Origin: DATDMG01 sp036518955
GTDB taxonomy: Bacteria; Actinomycetota; Actinomycetes; Actinomycetales; Kineosporiaceae
Direction: 5' to 3'
Assembly: GCA_036518955.1 (NCBI GenBank)
Contig: DATDMG010000561.1
Coordinates: 7,853 to 71,852, forward strand
DNA: 64,000 bases
The position numbers and the translations under genes are program-made. How positions within the stretch are numbered: position 1 is the first letter of the stretch; every line of letters begins with the position of its first letter. The notes beneath the pieces were generated by a model that made no database searches, was not told where the DNA came from, and saw only the letters and a program-made list of their open reading frames with translations. This document shows, one piece after another, positions 48,902 through 58,238 of the stretch.

Positions 48902-49933
48902 TCACAGCCCTCCGTAGGAATGCCTTCCCACGAAGAAGACGTTCACGATCATGAAGTTCATCAGGATGCAGGCGTAGCCGGCAAGGACGAGGTAGGCGGC
49001 CTTGCGCCCGTCCCAGCCGCGGGTCGCCCGGGCGTGCAGGTGCCCGGCGTAGACGACCCAGATGACGAAACTCCAGGTCTCCTTCGGATCCCAGTTCCAG
49101 TAGCGGCCCCAGGCACTTTCCGCCCAGATGGCACCCGCGAGCACCGTGAAGGTCCACAGCGGGAACGCCGCCACGTGCAGGGAGTAGGACGAGCGGTCCA
49201 GCGCCGCCGCGCTCGGCAGGGCGTCCATGAACCGACCACGGGCGGGCGGCCGGCCGGCCGCCCGGGCCCGCTCCCGGCGCTCCTGGACGAGCTGCAGGAT
49301 CGTGGTGGAGAAGCCCAGCGTGTACAGCGCGGAGGCGACGAAGGCCACCGAGACGTGGATGAGCAGCCAGAAGCTGTGCAGGGCCGGGACGAGCTGGTCC
49401 GCCTGGGTGTAGAAGACGGCGACCGCCAGCCCCAGCGTGAGCAGCACCGGTCCGACCACGAACGCGCCGAGATAGCGCACGTCCCGCCGGAACACCACCG
49501 CGAGGAAGGTGGCGGTCACCACGGCGGACCCGGCGACCGAGAACTCGTACATGTTGCCCCAGGGCACACGCTGCACCGACAGGCCTCGGGTGAGCACCCC
49601 CCCGGCGTGCAGCAGGAACGCGAGACAGGTCAGGGAGACCCCGATCCCGCCGGCCTTGGTCCGCAGCCGCGATGCCCCCACCGCGGGCCCGGCGTCGTCG
49701 ACTCCGTCGGCCGCGTGGCCGGCCGAGGAGCTCCTCGAGCCGCTGCTCGAGCCGCCGGAGGCGCCCACGCCGGCCGGCACGACCCTCGGACGCCCGGCAG
49801 GCTCGCCAGCCCCGTGACGCCCCCGAATGGCCAGGTCAGCGGTGTAGGCACCGAGCGCGCCCGTGTACACGAGCATCGCCGAGTAGATCAGCGTGTTGCT
49901 GACCTGGGCCAGGTTCTCGTCGACCGCCACCAC
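48902..49933 (-). CDS. ccsB: Cytochrome c biogenesis protein CcsA/CcsB (heme handling)
   Basis: Membrane protein of the System II cytochrome c maturation complex that moves heme to the outer face for attachment. 343 residues, about eight hydrophobic segments. The heme-binding WWD-type motif is seen as WGRYWNWDPKETWSFVIW, with conserved His in the flanking segments (LHAGG, LLIHVS, AGHLHA). A Ser/Gly-rich linker lies around residues 55-80. It starts directly after the resB stop. Naming between CcsA and CcsB differs among databases. Confidence 0.93.
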   Translation of the reverse strand: MVAVDENLAQVSNTLIYSAMLVYTGALGAYTADLAIRGRHGAGEPAGRPRVVPAGVGASGGSSSGSRSSSAGHAADGVDDAGPAVGASRLRTKAGGIGVSLTCLAFLLHAGGVLTRGLSVQRVPWGNMYEFSVAGSAVVTATFLAVVFRRDVRYLGAFVVGPVLLTLGLAVAVFYTQADQLVPALHSFWLLIHVSVAFVASALYTLGFSTTILQLVQERRERARAAGRPPARGRFMDALPSAAALDRSSYSLHVAAFPLWTFTVLAGAIWAESAWGRYWNWDPKETWSFVIWVVYAGHLHARATRGWDGRKAAYLVLAGYACILMNFMIVNVFFVGRHSYGGL

Positions 49934-51613
49934 TCACTCCCTCTCCCCACGGACCGTCCGCCGGCCCGCCACGCCGTCCGCACGGGTGGCGCCCTCGAAC
50001 ACGGCCCGCACCTCGTCGCCGAGCCCGGCGTCCTCGCCCCGAGCCAGGCCGGCAGCCTCGACCACGGTACGGCCCTCGCCATCGGTGCTCACCCGGATCC
50101 ACACCCTGCGCCGCCGCACGAACAGCGACGCCGTGACCCCGGCCAGCGCGAGCAGCGCCGAGCCGAGTGCCCAGCCCTTGGTCGGGTCGGAGCTGATGTC
50201 GAAGGACGCGTACCGCCGCAGACCCTCGAACGTGATCGACCCGGTGTTGTCGGGCAACGTCGCGGTCTCGCCCGGCTTCAGCAGCAGCCGAGCCGGCTGC
50301 CCGTCGCTCGTCCGCAGCTGGGTGAGCCGCGACACATCCAGGCTGTACACCGATTGCGGGACCCCGGAGTTGACGCCCAGCCCGTCCTGCCCCGGCGCGG
50401 CGGCGAAGGCGGTCAGCACCAGCCGGGGGGCGAGCGCGTCCGGGAAGATCGAGATCCAGCCCTCGCCGGGTTGCCGCAACCCGGTCGGCACCAGCGTTCC
50501 GGCCAGGCCCAGCTGACGCGGCCTCGCGTCCGGCACCTTGATCACAACTGTCGACGTGTACTCCGCGTCGGTGACGAGCGCCGGCACCGGGCCGCGGAGC
50601 ACCACCGCTCCCGTCCCGTCGCGGACGGACACCACGGGGGCGTACCCGTTGCCGGCGAGGTACGCCTTGGCGCCGTCGACCTGCAACGGCTTGTTGACCT
50701 GGACCGTCTCGGTCCTCGGGGCGGCACCGGGCCGGTCGCGGACGGTGACCGTTGCGGTGAACTCCCGGGGGGCCCCGAGCTGGGACGTCGATCGGTCCTC
50801 GAACCTCACCGCCAGCTTGTCCAGGGTGAACGAGAACGGGGGCAGGTCGGCCGGGGTGACCCGGCTGCCGGACGTGAAGCTGTTGTACATCGGCAGCGCG
50901 TTCGCGAACGTCGAGCCCTCGATCACCAGCACCTGGCCGCCGTAGCCCGTGAACAGGCCGGCACCGACCGAGACCAGAAGCGCCAGCAGCGCCAGGTGGA
51001 ACAGCAGGTTGCCGGTCTCGGCGAGATACCCCTTCTCCCCGGCGACGCTGGTACCGCCGTCGTGGAGGGCGATCCGGTAGCGGCGGGCGCGCAGCACCTC
51101 CCGGGCCCGTGCGACGACGTCCGCGACGGGATCGTCGACCACCCGGACGGCGTGTTCCGGCATCCGCGCCAGGCGGCGCGGAGTGCGTGGCGGCGCCGAG
51201 CGCACGGCCGCCAGGTGGCGACGGCTCCGCGGCAGCACGCAGCCCACCAGGGAGACGAACAGCAGCAGGTACACCGCCGAGAACCAGGGGGACGTGTAGA
51301 CGTCGAAGAAGCCGAGCCGGTCCAGCCAGGGACCGCTGGCGCGGTGCTCGCTCAGGTACTGCTGCACCCGGCCGGTGTCGATGCGCCGCTGCGGGAACAC
51401 CGAGCCGGGGAGAGCGGCCACGGCCAGCAGGAGGAGCAGCAGCAACGCCGTCCGCATGCTGGTCAGCTGCCGCCACGTCCAGCGCGACCAGCCCACCAGG
51501 CCGAGCCGAGCCGGCGCGGCGGGGGCGTCTTGCTCGGTCTCCGGCAGGAACGTCTCCAGCTGCTCGGCGGGCGCCGAGCGTGCGGCCTGCTTGCCGGTGC
51601 GGACGTCGACCAT
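49934..51613 (-). CDS. resB: Cytochrome c biogenesis protein ResB
   Basis: Partner of CcsA/CcsB in System II; holds apocytochrome and heme on the outer face. 559 residues. A cytoplasmic Pro/Ala-rich start, three hydrophobic segments in the first 220 residues (SMRTALLLLLLLAVAALPGS, SAVYLLLFVSLVGCVL, LLFHLALLALLVSVGAGLF), a large exported domain and a final segment near residue 480. Adjacent genes touch without a gap on both sides. Confidence 0.92.
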   Translation of the reverse strand: MVDVRTGKQAARSAPAEQLETFLPETEQDAPAAPARLGLVGWSRWTWRQLTSMRTALLLLLLLAVAALPGSVFPQRRIDTGRVQQYLSEHRASGPWLDRLGFFDVYTSPWFSAVYLLLFVSLVGCVLPRSRRHLAAVRSAPPRTPRRLARMPEHAVRVVDDPVADVVARAREVLRARRYRIALHDGGTSVAGEKGYLAETGNLLFHLALLALLVSVGAGLFTGYGGQVLVIEGSTFANALPMYNSFTSGSRVTPADLPPFSFTLDKLAVRFEDRSTSQLGAPREFTATVTVRDRPGAAPRTETVQVNKPLQVDGAKAYLAGNGYAPVVSVRDGTGAVVLRGPVPALVTDAEYTSTVVIKVPDARPRQLGLAGTLVPTGLRQPGEGWISIFPDALAPRLVLTAFAAAPGQDGLGVNSGVPQSVYSLDVSRLTQLRTSDGQPARLLLKPGETATLPDNTGSITFEGLRRYASFDISSDPTKGWALGSALLALAGVTASLFVRRRRVWIRVSTDGEGRTVVEAAGLARGEDAGLGDEVRAVFEGATRADGVAGRRTVRGERE

Positions 51614-52372
51614 CTACAGCGCCACCTCGAACCCCGCGATCCGGCCGCTGACCACGCGCGTGAGCGCCGCCCACGCGCCGGTGGTGATCAGCACCCCGAT
51701 CAGGACCAGCAGTGCGCCGCCCGCCCGGGCGACCAGCGCCCGGTGGCGCCGGACGACCGCGAACGCCCCCATCATCCGCCGGTAGGCCAGACCTGCCAGC
51801 AGGAACGGCACCCCCAGCCCGAGGCAGTAGGCGGTCGCGAGCAGCGCGCCGCGCGCGGGGTCGCCCCCGATCCCGCCGAGGGCGAGGATCGCGCCGAGCG
51901 TCGGACCCGTGCACGCCGTCCACCCGAGCGCGAACACGGCGCCGAGCAGCGGAGCACCGGCGAGCCCGGCGGCCGGGCGGACGTCGAGCCGCACCTCGCG
52001 CGCCAGGGCCGGCAGCACGCCCAGGTAGATCAGGCCGAGGACGATCGTCACCAGGCCGAGAACCCGGCTGATGACGGTCGCGTGCTCCTGCAGCGCCGCC
52101 GCCACCGCACCCACCGTCGTCCCCATCACGACGTACACCGTGGTGAAGCCGAGCACGAACAGGCCGGAGCCGGCGACCATCCGGCCGCGACGCTGATGCT
52201 CGAGGTCGACGCCGGTCAGGCCGGTGACGTACCCGAGGTAGCCGGGCACCAGCGGCAGCACACAGGGGGAGACGAACGAGACCAGTCCGGCCGCCATCGC
52301 CAGCGGGACGGCGAGAAGCAGCGACCCGCTCAGCACGGTCTGCTGCGGCCCGGCGGCGAGCAGCCCGGTCAC
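51614..52372 (-). CDS. ccdA: Thiol-disulfide transporter CcdA
   Basis: DsbD-type membrane protein passing reducing power across the membrane to the thioredoxin-like partner that keeps apocytochrome c cysteines reduced. 252 residues from a GTG at 52372 overlapping the resA stop. Redox cysteines sit in FVSPCVLPLVPGYLGY and ALGWTACTGPTLGAIL, both typical of CcdA; six membrane segments. Confidence 0.94.
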   Translation of the reverse strand: MTGLLAAGPQQTVLSGSLLLAVPLAMAAGLVSFVSPCVLPLVPGYLGYVTGLTGVDLEHQRRGRMVAGSGLFVLGFTTVYVVMGTTVGAVAAALQEHATVISRVLGLVTIVLGLIYLGVLPALAREVRLDVRPAAGLAGAPLLGAVFALGWTACTGPTLGAILALGGIGGDPARGALLATAYCLGLGVPFLLAGLAYRRMMGAFAVVRRHRALVARAGGALLVLIGVLITTGAWAALTRVVSGRIAGFEVAL

Positions 52373-52944
52373 CGCGTGTCCTTGCCCGCGACGACGTCGC
52401 TGACGAGGTCGGCCAGCGTGGTGGCCGTCGTCGCGCTGCTGATCCGTGCCGCGACCCTCCCCTGCCGGTCCAGCACGAGCGTGGTCGGGATCGCGTTCGG
52501 CGGGACGGCGCCGCGCAGCGCCAGCAGCGCGTCGCCGGTCGGGTCGCTGATGCTGGGATAGGTGACGCCGAAGGTCTTCTGGAAGGCGATGGCCTGGGCA
52601 GGATCGGGGTCGCTGGTGTCGATCCCGACGAACTGCACCCCCTGCGGGCCCAGCCGCTGCGCGGCGGCCTGCAGCTCGGGGGCCTCCTTCCGGCAGGGCG
52701 GGCACCAGGATCCCCAGACGTTGAGCACCACGATCTTGCCACGGTAGCTGCCGACGTCGACGGGGGTGCCCTCGAGCGTCGTCCCGCGCAGTTCCACCGG
52801 CGCGCCCCGCTCGTCGGCCGCGACCAGCCGGACCGTGCCGTCACCCGCCACGTAGTTCGTGCCCGCCGCGGACGACGAACTGCAGCCACCGAGCCCCACC
52901 ACCCCGGCCAGGGCGAGGGCGGCGACGCGAGTGGCTCGACTCAT
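52369..52944 (-). CDS. resA: TlpA/ResA-like thioredoxin lipoprotein
   Basis: Membrane-anchored thioredoxin that reduces apocytochrome c haem-binding cysteines, recharged by CcdA. 191 residues from the ATG at 52944. Lipoprotein signal with lipobox LGGC near residue 21, then a thioredoxin fold with the active site WCPPC in GSWCPPCRKEAP. The cis-Pro loop is VPPNAIPTTLVLD. The start overlaps the upstream phosphatase gene by four bases. Confidence 0.93.
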   Translation of the reverse strand: MSRATRVAALALAGVVGLGGCSSSSAAGTNYVAGDGTVRLVAADERGAPVELRGTTLEGTPVDVGSYRGKIVVLNVWGSWCPPCRKEAPELQAAAQRLGPQGVQFVGIDTSDPDPAQAIAFQKTFGVTYPSISDPTGDALLALRGAVPPNAIPTTLVLDRQGRVAARISSATTATTLADLVSDVVAGKDTR

Positions 52945-53582
52945 GCCCCGGACACCTTCTGCGCGCCGGGGAGCAGATCGCGACTCGGCTCGGCGTAACT
53001 GACGCTCACCAGCGATGCCCCGTCGAACGCCAGCGACGTCACCGACGCCAGGGAGCACTCCCGGCCACGTGGGTCGTGCGCGAAACGGCGGTGCTCCGCG
53101 GCGAGCCGGGCGATCCAGACCGGCAACTGGTGGCTGACCAGGACCGCCTCGTGCCCTGCGGCGGCCTCGCGCGCCGCCTCGATGGCCTCACCCATCCGGG
53201 CCGCCAGCGCGGCGTAGGGTTCACCCCACGACGGCCGGAACGGGTTACGCAGGTGCCACCACGAGGACGGGTGCCGCAGCACCCCGTCGCCGACGCCGAA
53301 CCGCTGCCCCTCGAACACGTTCGCCGCTTCGATCAGCCGGTCGTCGCTGCCGACGGCCAACCCGTGGACGGCGGCGATGGGGGTCGCGGTCTCCTGTGCC
53401 CGCTCCAGCGGCGAGGCGACGACCACGGTCACGTCGTGCCCCGTGAAGTACTCCGCCGCCCGCTCGGCCATCACCCGCCCGAGCTCCGAGAGGTGGTAGC
53501 CGGGCAACCGGCCGTAGAGGATCTTTCGCGGGTTGAAGACCTCCCCGTGCCGCACCAGGTGCACCATCGTGCGCTCGGTCAT
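52941..53582 (-). CDS. Histidine phosphatase family protein
   Basis: Phosphoglycerate mutase-like phosphatase of 213 residues. Catalytic LVRHGE at residues 9-14, ASPLERAQETA for the second site and VLVSHQLPVW with the second His. Such a gene commonly lies between hemL and resA in actinomycetes; its substrate is unknown. Four-base overlaps with both neighbours tie it to the operon. Confidence 0.88.
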   Translation of the reverse strand: MTERTMVHLVRHGEVFNPRKILYGRLPGYHLSELGRVMAERAAEYFTGHDVTVVVASPLERAQETATPIAAVHGLAVGSDDRLIEAANVFEGQRFGVGDGVLRHPSSWWHLRNPFRPSWGEPYAALAARMGEAIEAAREAAAGHEAVLVSHQLPVWIARLAAEHRRFAHDPRGRECSLASVTSLAFDGASLVSVSYAEPSRDLLPGAQKVSGA

Positions 53583-54973
53583 GCCGGCATCCTGCCAGCC
53601 TGGGCCGCAGCCCGGGCGGCCTCGGGCAGTGCCGCGACGACGCGGCCGAGGGCCGCATCGTCATGCGACGAGGACACGAACCAGGCCTCGAAGGGGCTCG
53701 GCGGCAGGTAGACGCCCTGGGCCAGCATCGCGTGGAAGAAGGCGCGGAAGGCGCCGGTGTGCTGCGCCCGAGCCGCCTGGTAGTCCCGGACGGCGGTGAC
53801 GGCCGGGTCCTGGGTGAAGAAGACGCTGAACATCGTCCCCGCGAACTGGACGACGTGCGGCACACCCTCCTTGCTCAGCGCCCTCGACACCTCGGCGGCG
53901 ATCGTGCGCGCGGCGGCGTCCAGGTGCGCGTAGACGTCGTCCGTGGCGGCTTCCAGGGTCGCCAGGCCGGCGGCCGTGGCCACCGGGTTCCCGGAGAGGG
54001 TGCCTGCCTGGTACACCGGTCCGGCGGGCGCCAGCCGGTCCATCACGTCGGCCCGGCCACCGAAGGCCGCGGCCGGGAACCCGCCGCCCATGACCTTGCC
54101 GAAGGTGAACAGATCAGGGACGACGCCCTCGATCCCGAACCAGCCGGCCCGGGACACCCGGAAGCCGGTCATCACCTCGTCCGCGATGAGCAGCGCGCCG
54201 TGCGCCGAGGTGATCTCACGCAGCGACGCGGTGAACCCGGGGTCCGGCGGGACGACACCCATGTTGCCGGCCGCGGCCTCGGTGATCAGGCAGGCGATCC
54301 GGTCGCCGTGCCCGGCGAACGCCGCCGCGACCGCGTCCAGGTCGTTGTACGGCAGCACCATGGTGTCCGCCGCGCTCGCGCCGGTCACTCCCGGAGTGTC
54401 CGGCAGTGCGAAGGTCGCCACGCCCGACCCGGCCGATGCGAGCAGGGCGTCGACATGGCCGTGGTAGTGGCCGGCGAACTTGACCACGACCGGGCGCCCG
54501 GTGAAGCCTCGGGCGAGGCGGATGGCGCTCATGGTCGCCTCGGTGCCCGACGAGACCAGCCGGACCTCCTCGACGGGCCGGACGCCGCCCCGCTCGACCC
54601 GGGCCACGATCGTCTCGGCCAGGCGTACCTCGTTCTCGGTGGGCGTACCGAAGGAGAACCCGGCGGCGGCAGCGGCCTGCACGGCGTCCAGGACCTCGGG
54701 ATGCGCGTGCCCCAGCAGCATCGGGCCCCAGGAGCACACGAGATCGACGTACTCCCGGCCGTCGGCGTCGTACAGGTACGGGCCGAACCCGCGCGTCATG
54801 AACCGGGGTGCCCCGCCGACCGCGCGAAAGGCACGCACCGGGGAGTTGACCCCACCGGGCGTGACAGCCCGGGCCCGCGCGAAGAGCGCCTCGGAGGCAG
54901 GCGCCTCGAACGGGTAGGGCGGGCGCGGCGCGGAGGCCCGGCCCGAGGTGGTCGTCGTCGAACGCACGGACAC
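53579..54973 (-). CDS. hemL: Glutamate-1-semialdehyde 2,1-aminomutase
   Basis: Pyridoxal-phosphate enzyme converting glutamate-1-semialdehyde to 5-aminolevulinate, following HemA. 464 residues. Family stretches: PGGVNSPVRAFRAVGG, GPMLLGHAHPEVLDAV, IADEVMTGFRVSRAGW and the PLP lysine in LFTFGKVMGGG. A 156-base gap separates it from the marR gene, so it may have its own promoter. Confidence 0.96.
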   Translation of the reverse strand: MSVRSTTTTSGRASAPRPPYPFEAPASEALFARARAVTPGGVNSPVRAFRAVGGAPRFMTRGFGPYLYDADGREYVDLVCSWGPMLLGHAHPEVLDAVQAAAAAGFSFGTPTENEVRLAETIVARVERGGVRPVEEVRLVSSGTEATMSAIRLARGFTGRPVVVKFAGHYHGHVDALLASAGSGVATFALPDTPGVTGASAADTMVLPYNDLDAVAAAFAGHGDRIACLITEAAAGNMGVVPPDPGFTASLREITSAHGALLIADEVMTGFRVSRAGWFGIEGVVPDLFTFGKVMGGGFPAAAFGGRADVMDRLAPAGPVYQAGTLSGNPVATAAGLATLEAATDDVYAHLDAAARTIAAEVSRALSKEGVPHVVQFAGTMFSVFFTQDPAVTAVRDYQAARAQHTGAFRAFFHAMLAQGVYLPPSPFEAWFVSSSHDDAALGRVVAALPEAARAAAQAGRMPA

Positions 54974-55129
54974 AGTGTCGCAAGCCTTCAGGGATGATCG
55001 CCCCGCGCCCCAGGTACCCCACCCCGCCGCGGTCGCGGTTCGGTGAGCTGTGGTCCGGCCGGATCGACGGGATCCGCCAGGACGACGCTCGACATCGCCG
55101 GATCCGTCTCGCCCTGGACGGGACCGCCC

Positions 55130-55645
55130 TCAGGCGTCGCGCAGCGCCGTCCGGACCTTGCGCATCGCGACACCGAGGGCGGCGACGTCCGCCACGTCGA
55201 GCGGGTCGAACACGCACGACCGGACCGCCGCCACGTGGCCGGGCGCAGCCGCTTCGAGCGCGGCGTAGCCCGCGTCGAGCAGCACGCACAGGATCCCCCG
55301 GCGGTCCTGGAGACAATCCTCGCGCGCGACGAAGCCACGCTCCTCGAGACGGGTGACGGTGTGCGTGAGGCGGCTCCGCGAGTTGACCACCAGCTCGGCG
55401 AGTTCCGACATCCGCAACCGCCGGTGCGGCGACTCGGACAGCTGCACCAGCACCTCGTACTCGGGCAGGGTCATCCCCGCCTCGCCCACCAACTGGCGGT
55501 TGAGGCGCTCCATCAGGCGGCGCATCACGTCCAGGTAGTCCCGCCAGACCTGCTGCTCCTGCGGGGTCAGCCAGCGCGGCGTCGGGGCACCGGGCTCCGC
55601 CGGTGCCGGCGTGCCGAGCGGCGCCGCGCTCATCGGTGAACTCAT
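55130..55645 (-). CDS. MarR-family transcriptional regulator
   Basis: 171 residues. Winged helix with LPEYEVLVQLSESP, RLRMSELAELVVNSRSRLTH (recognition helix) and RLEERGFVAREDCLQDRRG (wing), the MarR layout. Its start overlaps the hemB stop by four bases, so it belongs to the heme operon. The signal and targets are unknown. Confidence 0.88.
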   Translation of the reverse strand: MSSPMSAAPLGTPAPAEPGAPTPRWLTPQEQQVWRDYLDVMRRLMERLNRQLVGEAGMTLPEYEVLVQLSESPHRRLRMSELAELVVNSRSRLTHTVTRLEERGFVAREDCLQDRRGILCVLLDAGYAALEAAAPGHVAAVRSCVFDPLDVADVAALGVAMRKVRTALRDA

Positions 55646-56625
55646 CGCTCCGCCAACCAGCCGGCGACCTCGGCAGCCCAGTAGGTGAGCACGATCGACG
55701 CCCCCGCCCGCCGGACGGCGGTCAGCGACTCCAGTACCGCCGCGTCCCGGGTGATCCACCCCTGCCGGGCCGCGGCCTCGATCATCGAGTACTCGCCGGA
55801 CACCTGGTACGCAGCGACCGGCACGTCGACGACGTCCGACACCCGAGCCACCACGTCGAGGTAGGCCATCGCCGGCTTGACCATGACGACATCGGCGCCC
55901 TCCTCGACGTCCAGCAACACCTCACGCAGCGCCTCCCGGCCGTTGGCCGGGTCCTGCTGGTAGCTGCACCGGTCCCCACGCAGGCTCGACTGCACGGCCT
56001 CCCGGAACGGTCCGTAGAACGCGGAGGCGTACTTGGCCCCGTAGGCGAGGACGCCGACGTCCAGCTGTCCGGCCCGGTCCAGGGCGGACCGGATCGCGGC
56101 CACCTGACCGTCCATCATCCCGCTCGAGCCGACCAGATGGGCACCGGCCTCGGCCAGGGCCACCGCCATGTCCGCGTAGCGCAGGAGCGTGGCATCGTTG
56201 TCAACGCGCCCGTCCGGGTCGAGGACGCCGCAGTGCCCATGGTCGGTGAACTCGTCGAGGCACAGGTCACCCATCACCACGAGCGAGTCGCCCACCTCCG
56301 CCCGGACGTCGGCCACCGCCAGGTTGAGAACGCCGGAGGGATCCGTGGCGCCCGACCCCACGGCGTCCTGGTGGAGCGGCACCCCGAAGATCATGATGCC
56401 GCCGAGGCCCAGCTGGGCCGCCTCGCCGGCCGCCTTGCGCAGGCTGTCCCGGGTGTGCCGGACGACGCCCGGCATCGAGCCGATCGGCGCCGGCTCGGCC
56501 GCGCCCTCCTTCACGAACACGGGCAGTACCAGCTCGGCGGGGTGCAGCCTGGTCTCGGCGACCATCCGCCGGAGCGCGGGCGTCGTGCGGAGCCGGCGGG
56601 GGCGGACCGCCGGGAACCCGCTCAC
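55642..56625 (-). CDS. hemB: Porphobilinogen synthase
   Basis: Condenses two 5-aminolevulinates to porphobilinogen. 327 residues from a GTG at 56625 overlapping the stop of the upstream gene by four bases. Both Schiff-base lysines are present (GAKYASAFYGPFR and VMVKPAMAYLD). At the metal site the sequence reads DLCLDEFTDHGHCG: Asp replaces the middle Cys of the classic zinc triad, which suggests altered metal use. Confidence 0.95.
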   Translation of the reverse strand: MSGFPAVRPRRLRTTPALRRMVAETRLHPAELVLPVFVKEGAAEPAPIGSMPGVVRHTRDSLRKAAGEAAQLGLGGIMIFGVPLHQDAVGSGATDPSGVLNLAVADVRAEVGDSLVVMGDLCLDEFTDHGHCGVLDPDGRVDNDATLLRYADMAVALAEAGAHLVGSSGMMDGQVAAIRSALDRAGQLDVGVLAYGAKYASAFYGPFREAVQSSLRGDRCSYQQDPANGREALREVLLDVEEGADVVMVKPAMAYLDVVARVSDVVDVPVAAYQVSGEYSMIEAAARQGWITRDAAVLESLTAVRRAGASIVLTYWAAEVAGWLAER

Positions 56626-58238
56626 TTCGCCGTCCGCCGCGAGGCACCGCGGCGCTGGCTCGGCCGCAGCACCGGCTCGCCGGCCTCCGCCGCCGACAGT
56701 CGCAGCCCGTGACCGTACTCGGCCAACGCGGTGACCAGTGCCTCCGAGCTCGGCTCCGAGGGCAGGACGTCGACCCGGAGCCCGTGCTCCTGGGCGGCCT
56801 TCGCGGTCGCCGGACCGATGCAGGCCACCACCGTCGCGGCGTGCGGCTTGCCGGCGATGCCGACGAGGTTGCGGACCGTCGAGCTGGAGGTGAAGACCAC
56901 CGCGTCGAACTTGCCCGTCTTGATCGCCTCTCGGACCTCCGCGGGCGGCGGCGCCGCCCGAACCGTTCGGTACGCCGTCACGTCGTCCACCTCCCAGCCG
57001 AGGCCCTGCAGTCCGGCGACCAGGGTCTCGGTCGCGATGTCGGCCCGGGGCAGGAAGACCCGGTTGATCGGGTCGAGCGCCCGGTCGTAGGGCGGCCACG
57101 CCTCGAGGAGGCCGGACGCCGACTGCTCGGTGCCTCCGCCCGGCACCAGGTCCGGCTCGATGCCCCACTCGCGCAGGGCCGCGGCGGTCACCCCACCGAC
57201 CGCCGCCACCTTGAGCCCCGCGAAGGCGCGGGCATCCAGGCCGAACGCCTCGAACTTCTCCCGGATGGCCCGGACAGCGTTCACCGAGGTGAACCCGATC
57301 CACTCGTACCGGCCTGTCACCAGGCCCTTCACCGCTTTCTCGATCTGGTGCGGGGTCCGGGGCGGCTCCACCGAGATCGTCGGCACGACCTCGGCGGTGG
57401 CGCCGAACTCGGCGAGCCGCTCGACCATCGACCCGGCCTGCTCCTTGGTCCTCGGCACCAGCACCCGCCAGCCGAAGAGCGGCTTGGACTCGAACCACGA
57501 TCCCGTCTCACGCAACCCTGCCGCCTCCCCCACCACCGCGACGACCGGCCGCTCCAGGCGGGCGGCCGGTACGGCCTTCGCCACCTGACCAAGCCTGCAC
57601 GATGCGGTGCGCTGGTGCATGGTCGTCCCGCGGGACGTCACGGTCACCGGCGTCTTCGGGTCGCGGCCCGCGGCGATCAGGCCGGCAGCGGCGTCGACCA
57701 CGTCCTCGACGGCTCCCAGGACGACGACGGTGGTGTGCGCACCCGCGTGCACCGACCAGTCGACGTCCAGCCCGTGCGGATGCACGACGTGGACTCCGGT
57801 CGTGCCGGCCGGGGTCAGCGGGATGCCGGCGTACGCCGGCACGGCGGTCGCCGGGGAGACCCCGGGGACCACCTCGAACCGGATCCCCTCCTTACGGCAG
57901 GCGGTCAGCTCCTCGATCATGCCGGTGAACGAGGAGCTGTCGCCGTCGATCAACCGGACGACGAACCCGCCCGGGCGGGCCGCCCGAACCAGCAGCTTGG
58001 CCCGGGCCGCGCGGGTCATCGGCAGGCCGTCCTCGCCGAAGCCGGCGTCCACGACCTTGACCTCGGAGCGGCAGTACCGGGCGAGCAGCGCGTCGCGGCG
58101 CAGCTGGTCGAGGACGACGACGTCCGCCCGGGCCAGCCGCTCGACCGCGCGCAGGGTCAGCAACCCCTCGTCGCCGGGGCCGGCCCCGACGAACGAGACC
58201 TCGCCGGTGCTGGGGCGTCGGGTCTGGGGCGAGCTCAC
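56622..58238 (-). CDS. hemD: Bifunctional uroporphyrinogen-III methyltransferase / uroporphyrinogen-III synthase
   Basis: Fusion of two tetrapyrrole enzymes, 538 residues. Residues 12 to about 250 are a CobA-type methyltransferase (VSFVGAGPGDEGLLTLRA, VVPGVSPATAVPAYAGIPLT), which makes precorrin-2 for siroheme or B12. From about residue 265 (WRVLVPRTKEQAG) to 520 is HemD, which closes the uroporphyrinogen-III ring (GFTSVNAVRAIREKF, VVFTSSSTVRNL). The same fusion is found in Streptomyces and Mycobacterium. Some CobA motifs are less conserved, so methyltransferase activity is not certain. Confidence 0.92.
   Translation of the reverse strand: MSSPQTRRPSTGEVSFVGAGPGDEGLLTLRAVERLARADVVVLDQLRRDALLARYCRSEVKVVDAGFGEDGLPMTRAARAKLLVRAARPGGFVVRLIDGDSSSFTGMIEELTACRKEGIRFEVVPGVSPATAVPAYAGIPLTPAGTTGVHVVHPHGLDVDWSVHAGAHTTVVVLGAVEDVVDAAAGLIAAGRDPKTPVTVTSRGTTMHQRTASCRLGQVAKAVPAARLERPVVAVVGEAAGLRETGSWFESKPLFGWRVLVPRTKEQAGSMVERLAEFGATAEVVPTISVEPPRTPHQIEKAVKGLVTGRYEWIGFTSVNAVRAIREKFEAFGLDARAFAGLKVAAVGGVTAAALREWGIEPDLVPGGGTEQSASGLLEAWPPYDRALDPINRVFLPRADIATETLVAGLQGLGWEVDDVTAYRTVRAAPPPAEVREAIKTGKFDAVVFTSSSTVRNLVGIAGKPHAATVVACIGPATAKAAQEHGLRVDVLPSEPSSEALVTALAEYGHGLRLSAAEAGEPVLRPSQRRGASRRTAK

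Noticed and set aside
48920..52561. 1,213-codon open frame on the plus strand
   Set aside because: It is antisense to ccsB, resB and ccdA, whose families are clear. At this GC content the strand opposite a real gene often stays open; the translation is Arg/His/Gln-rich with no domain.
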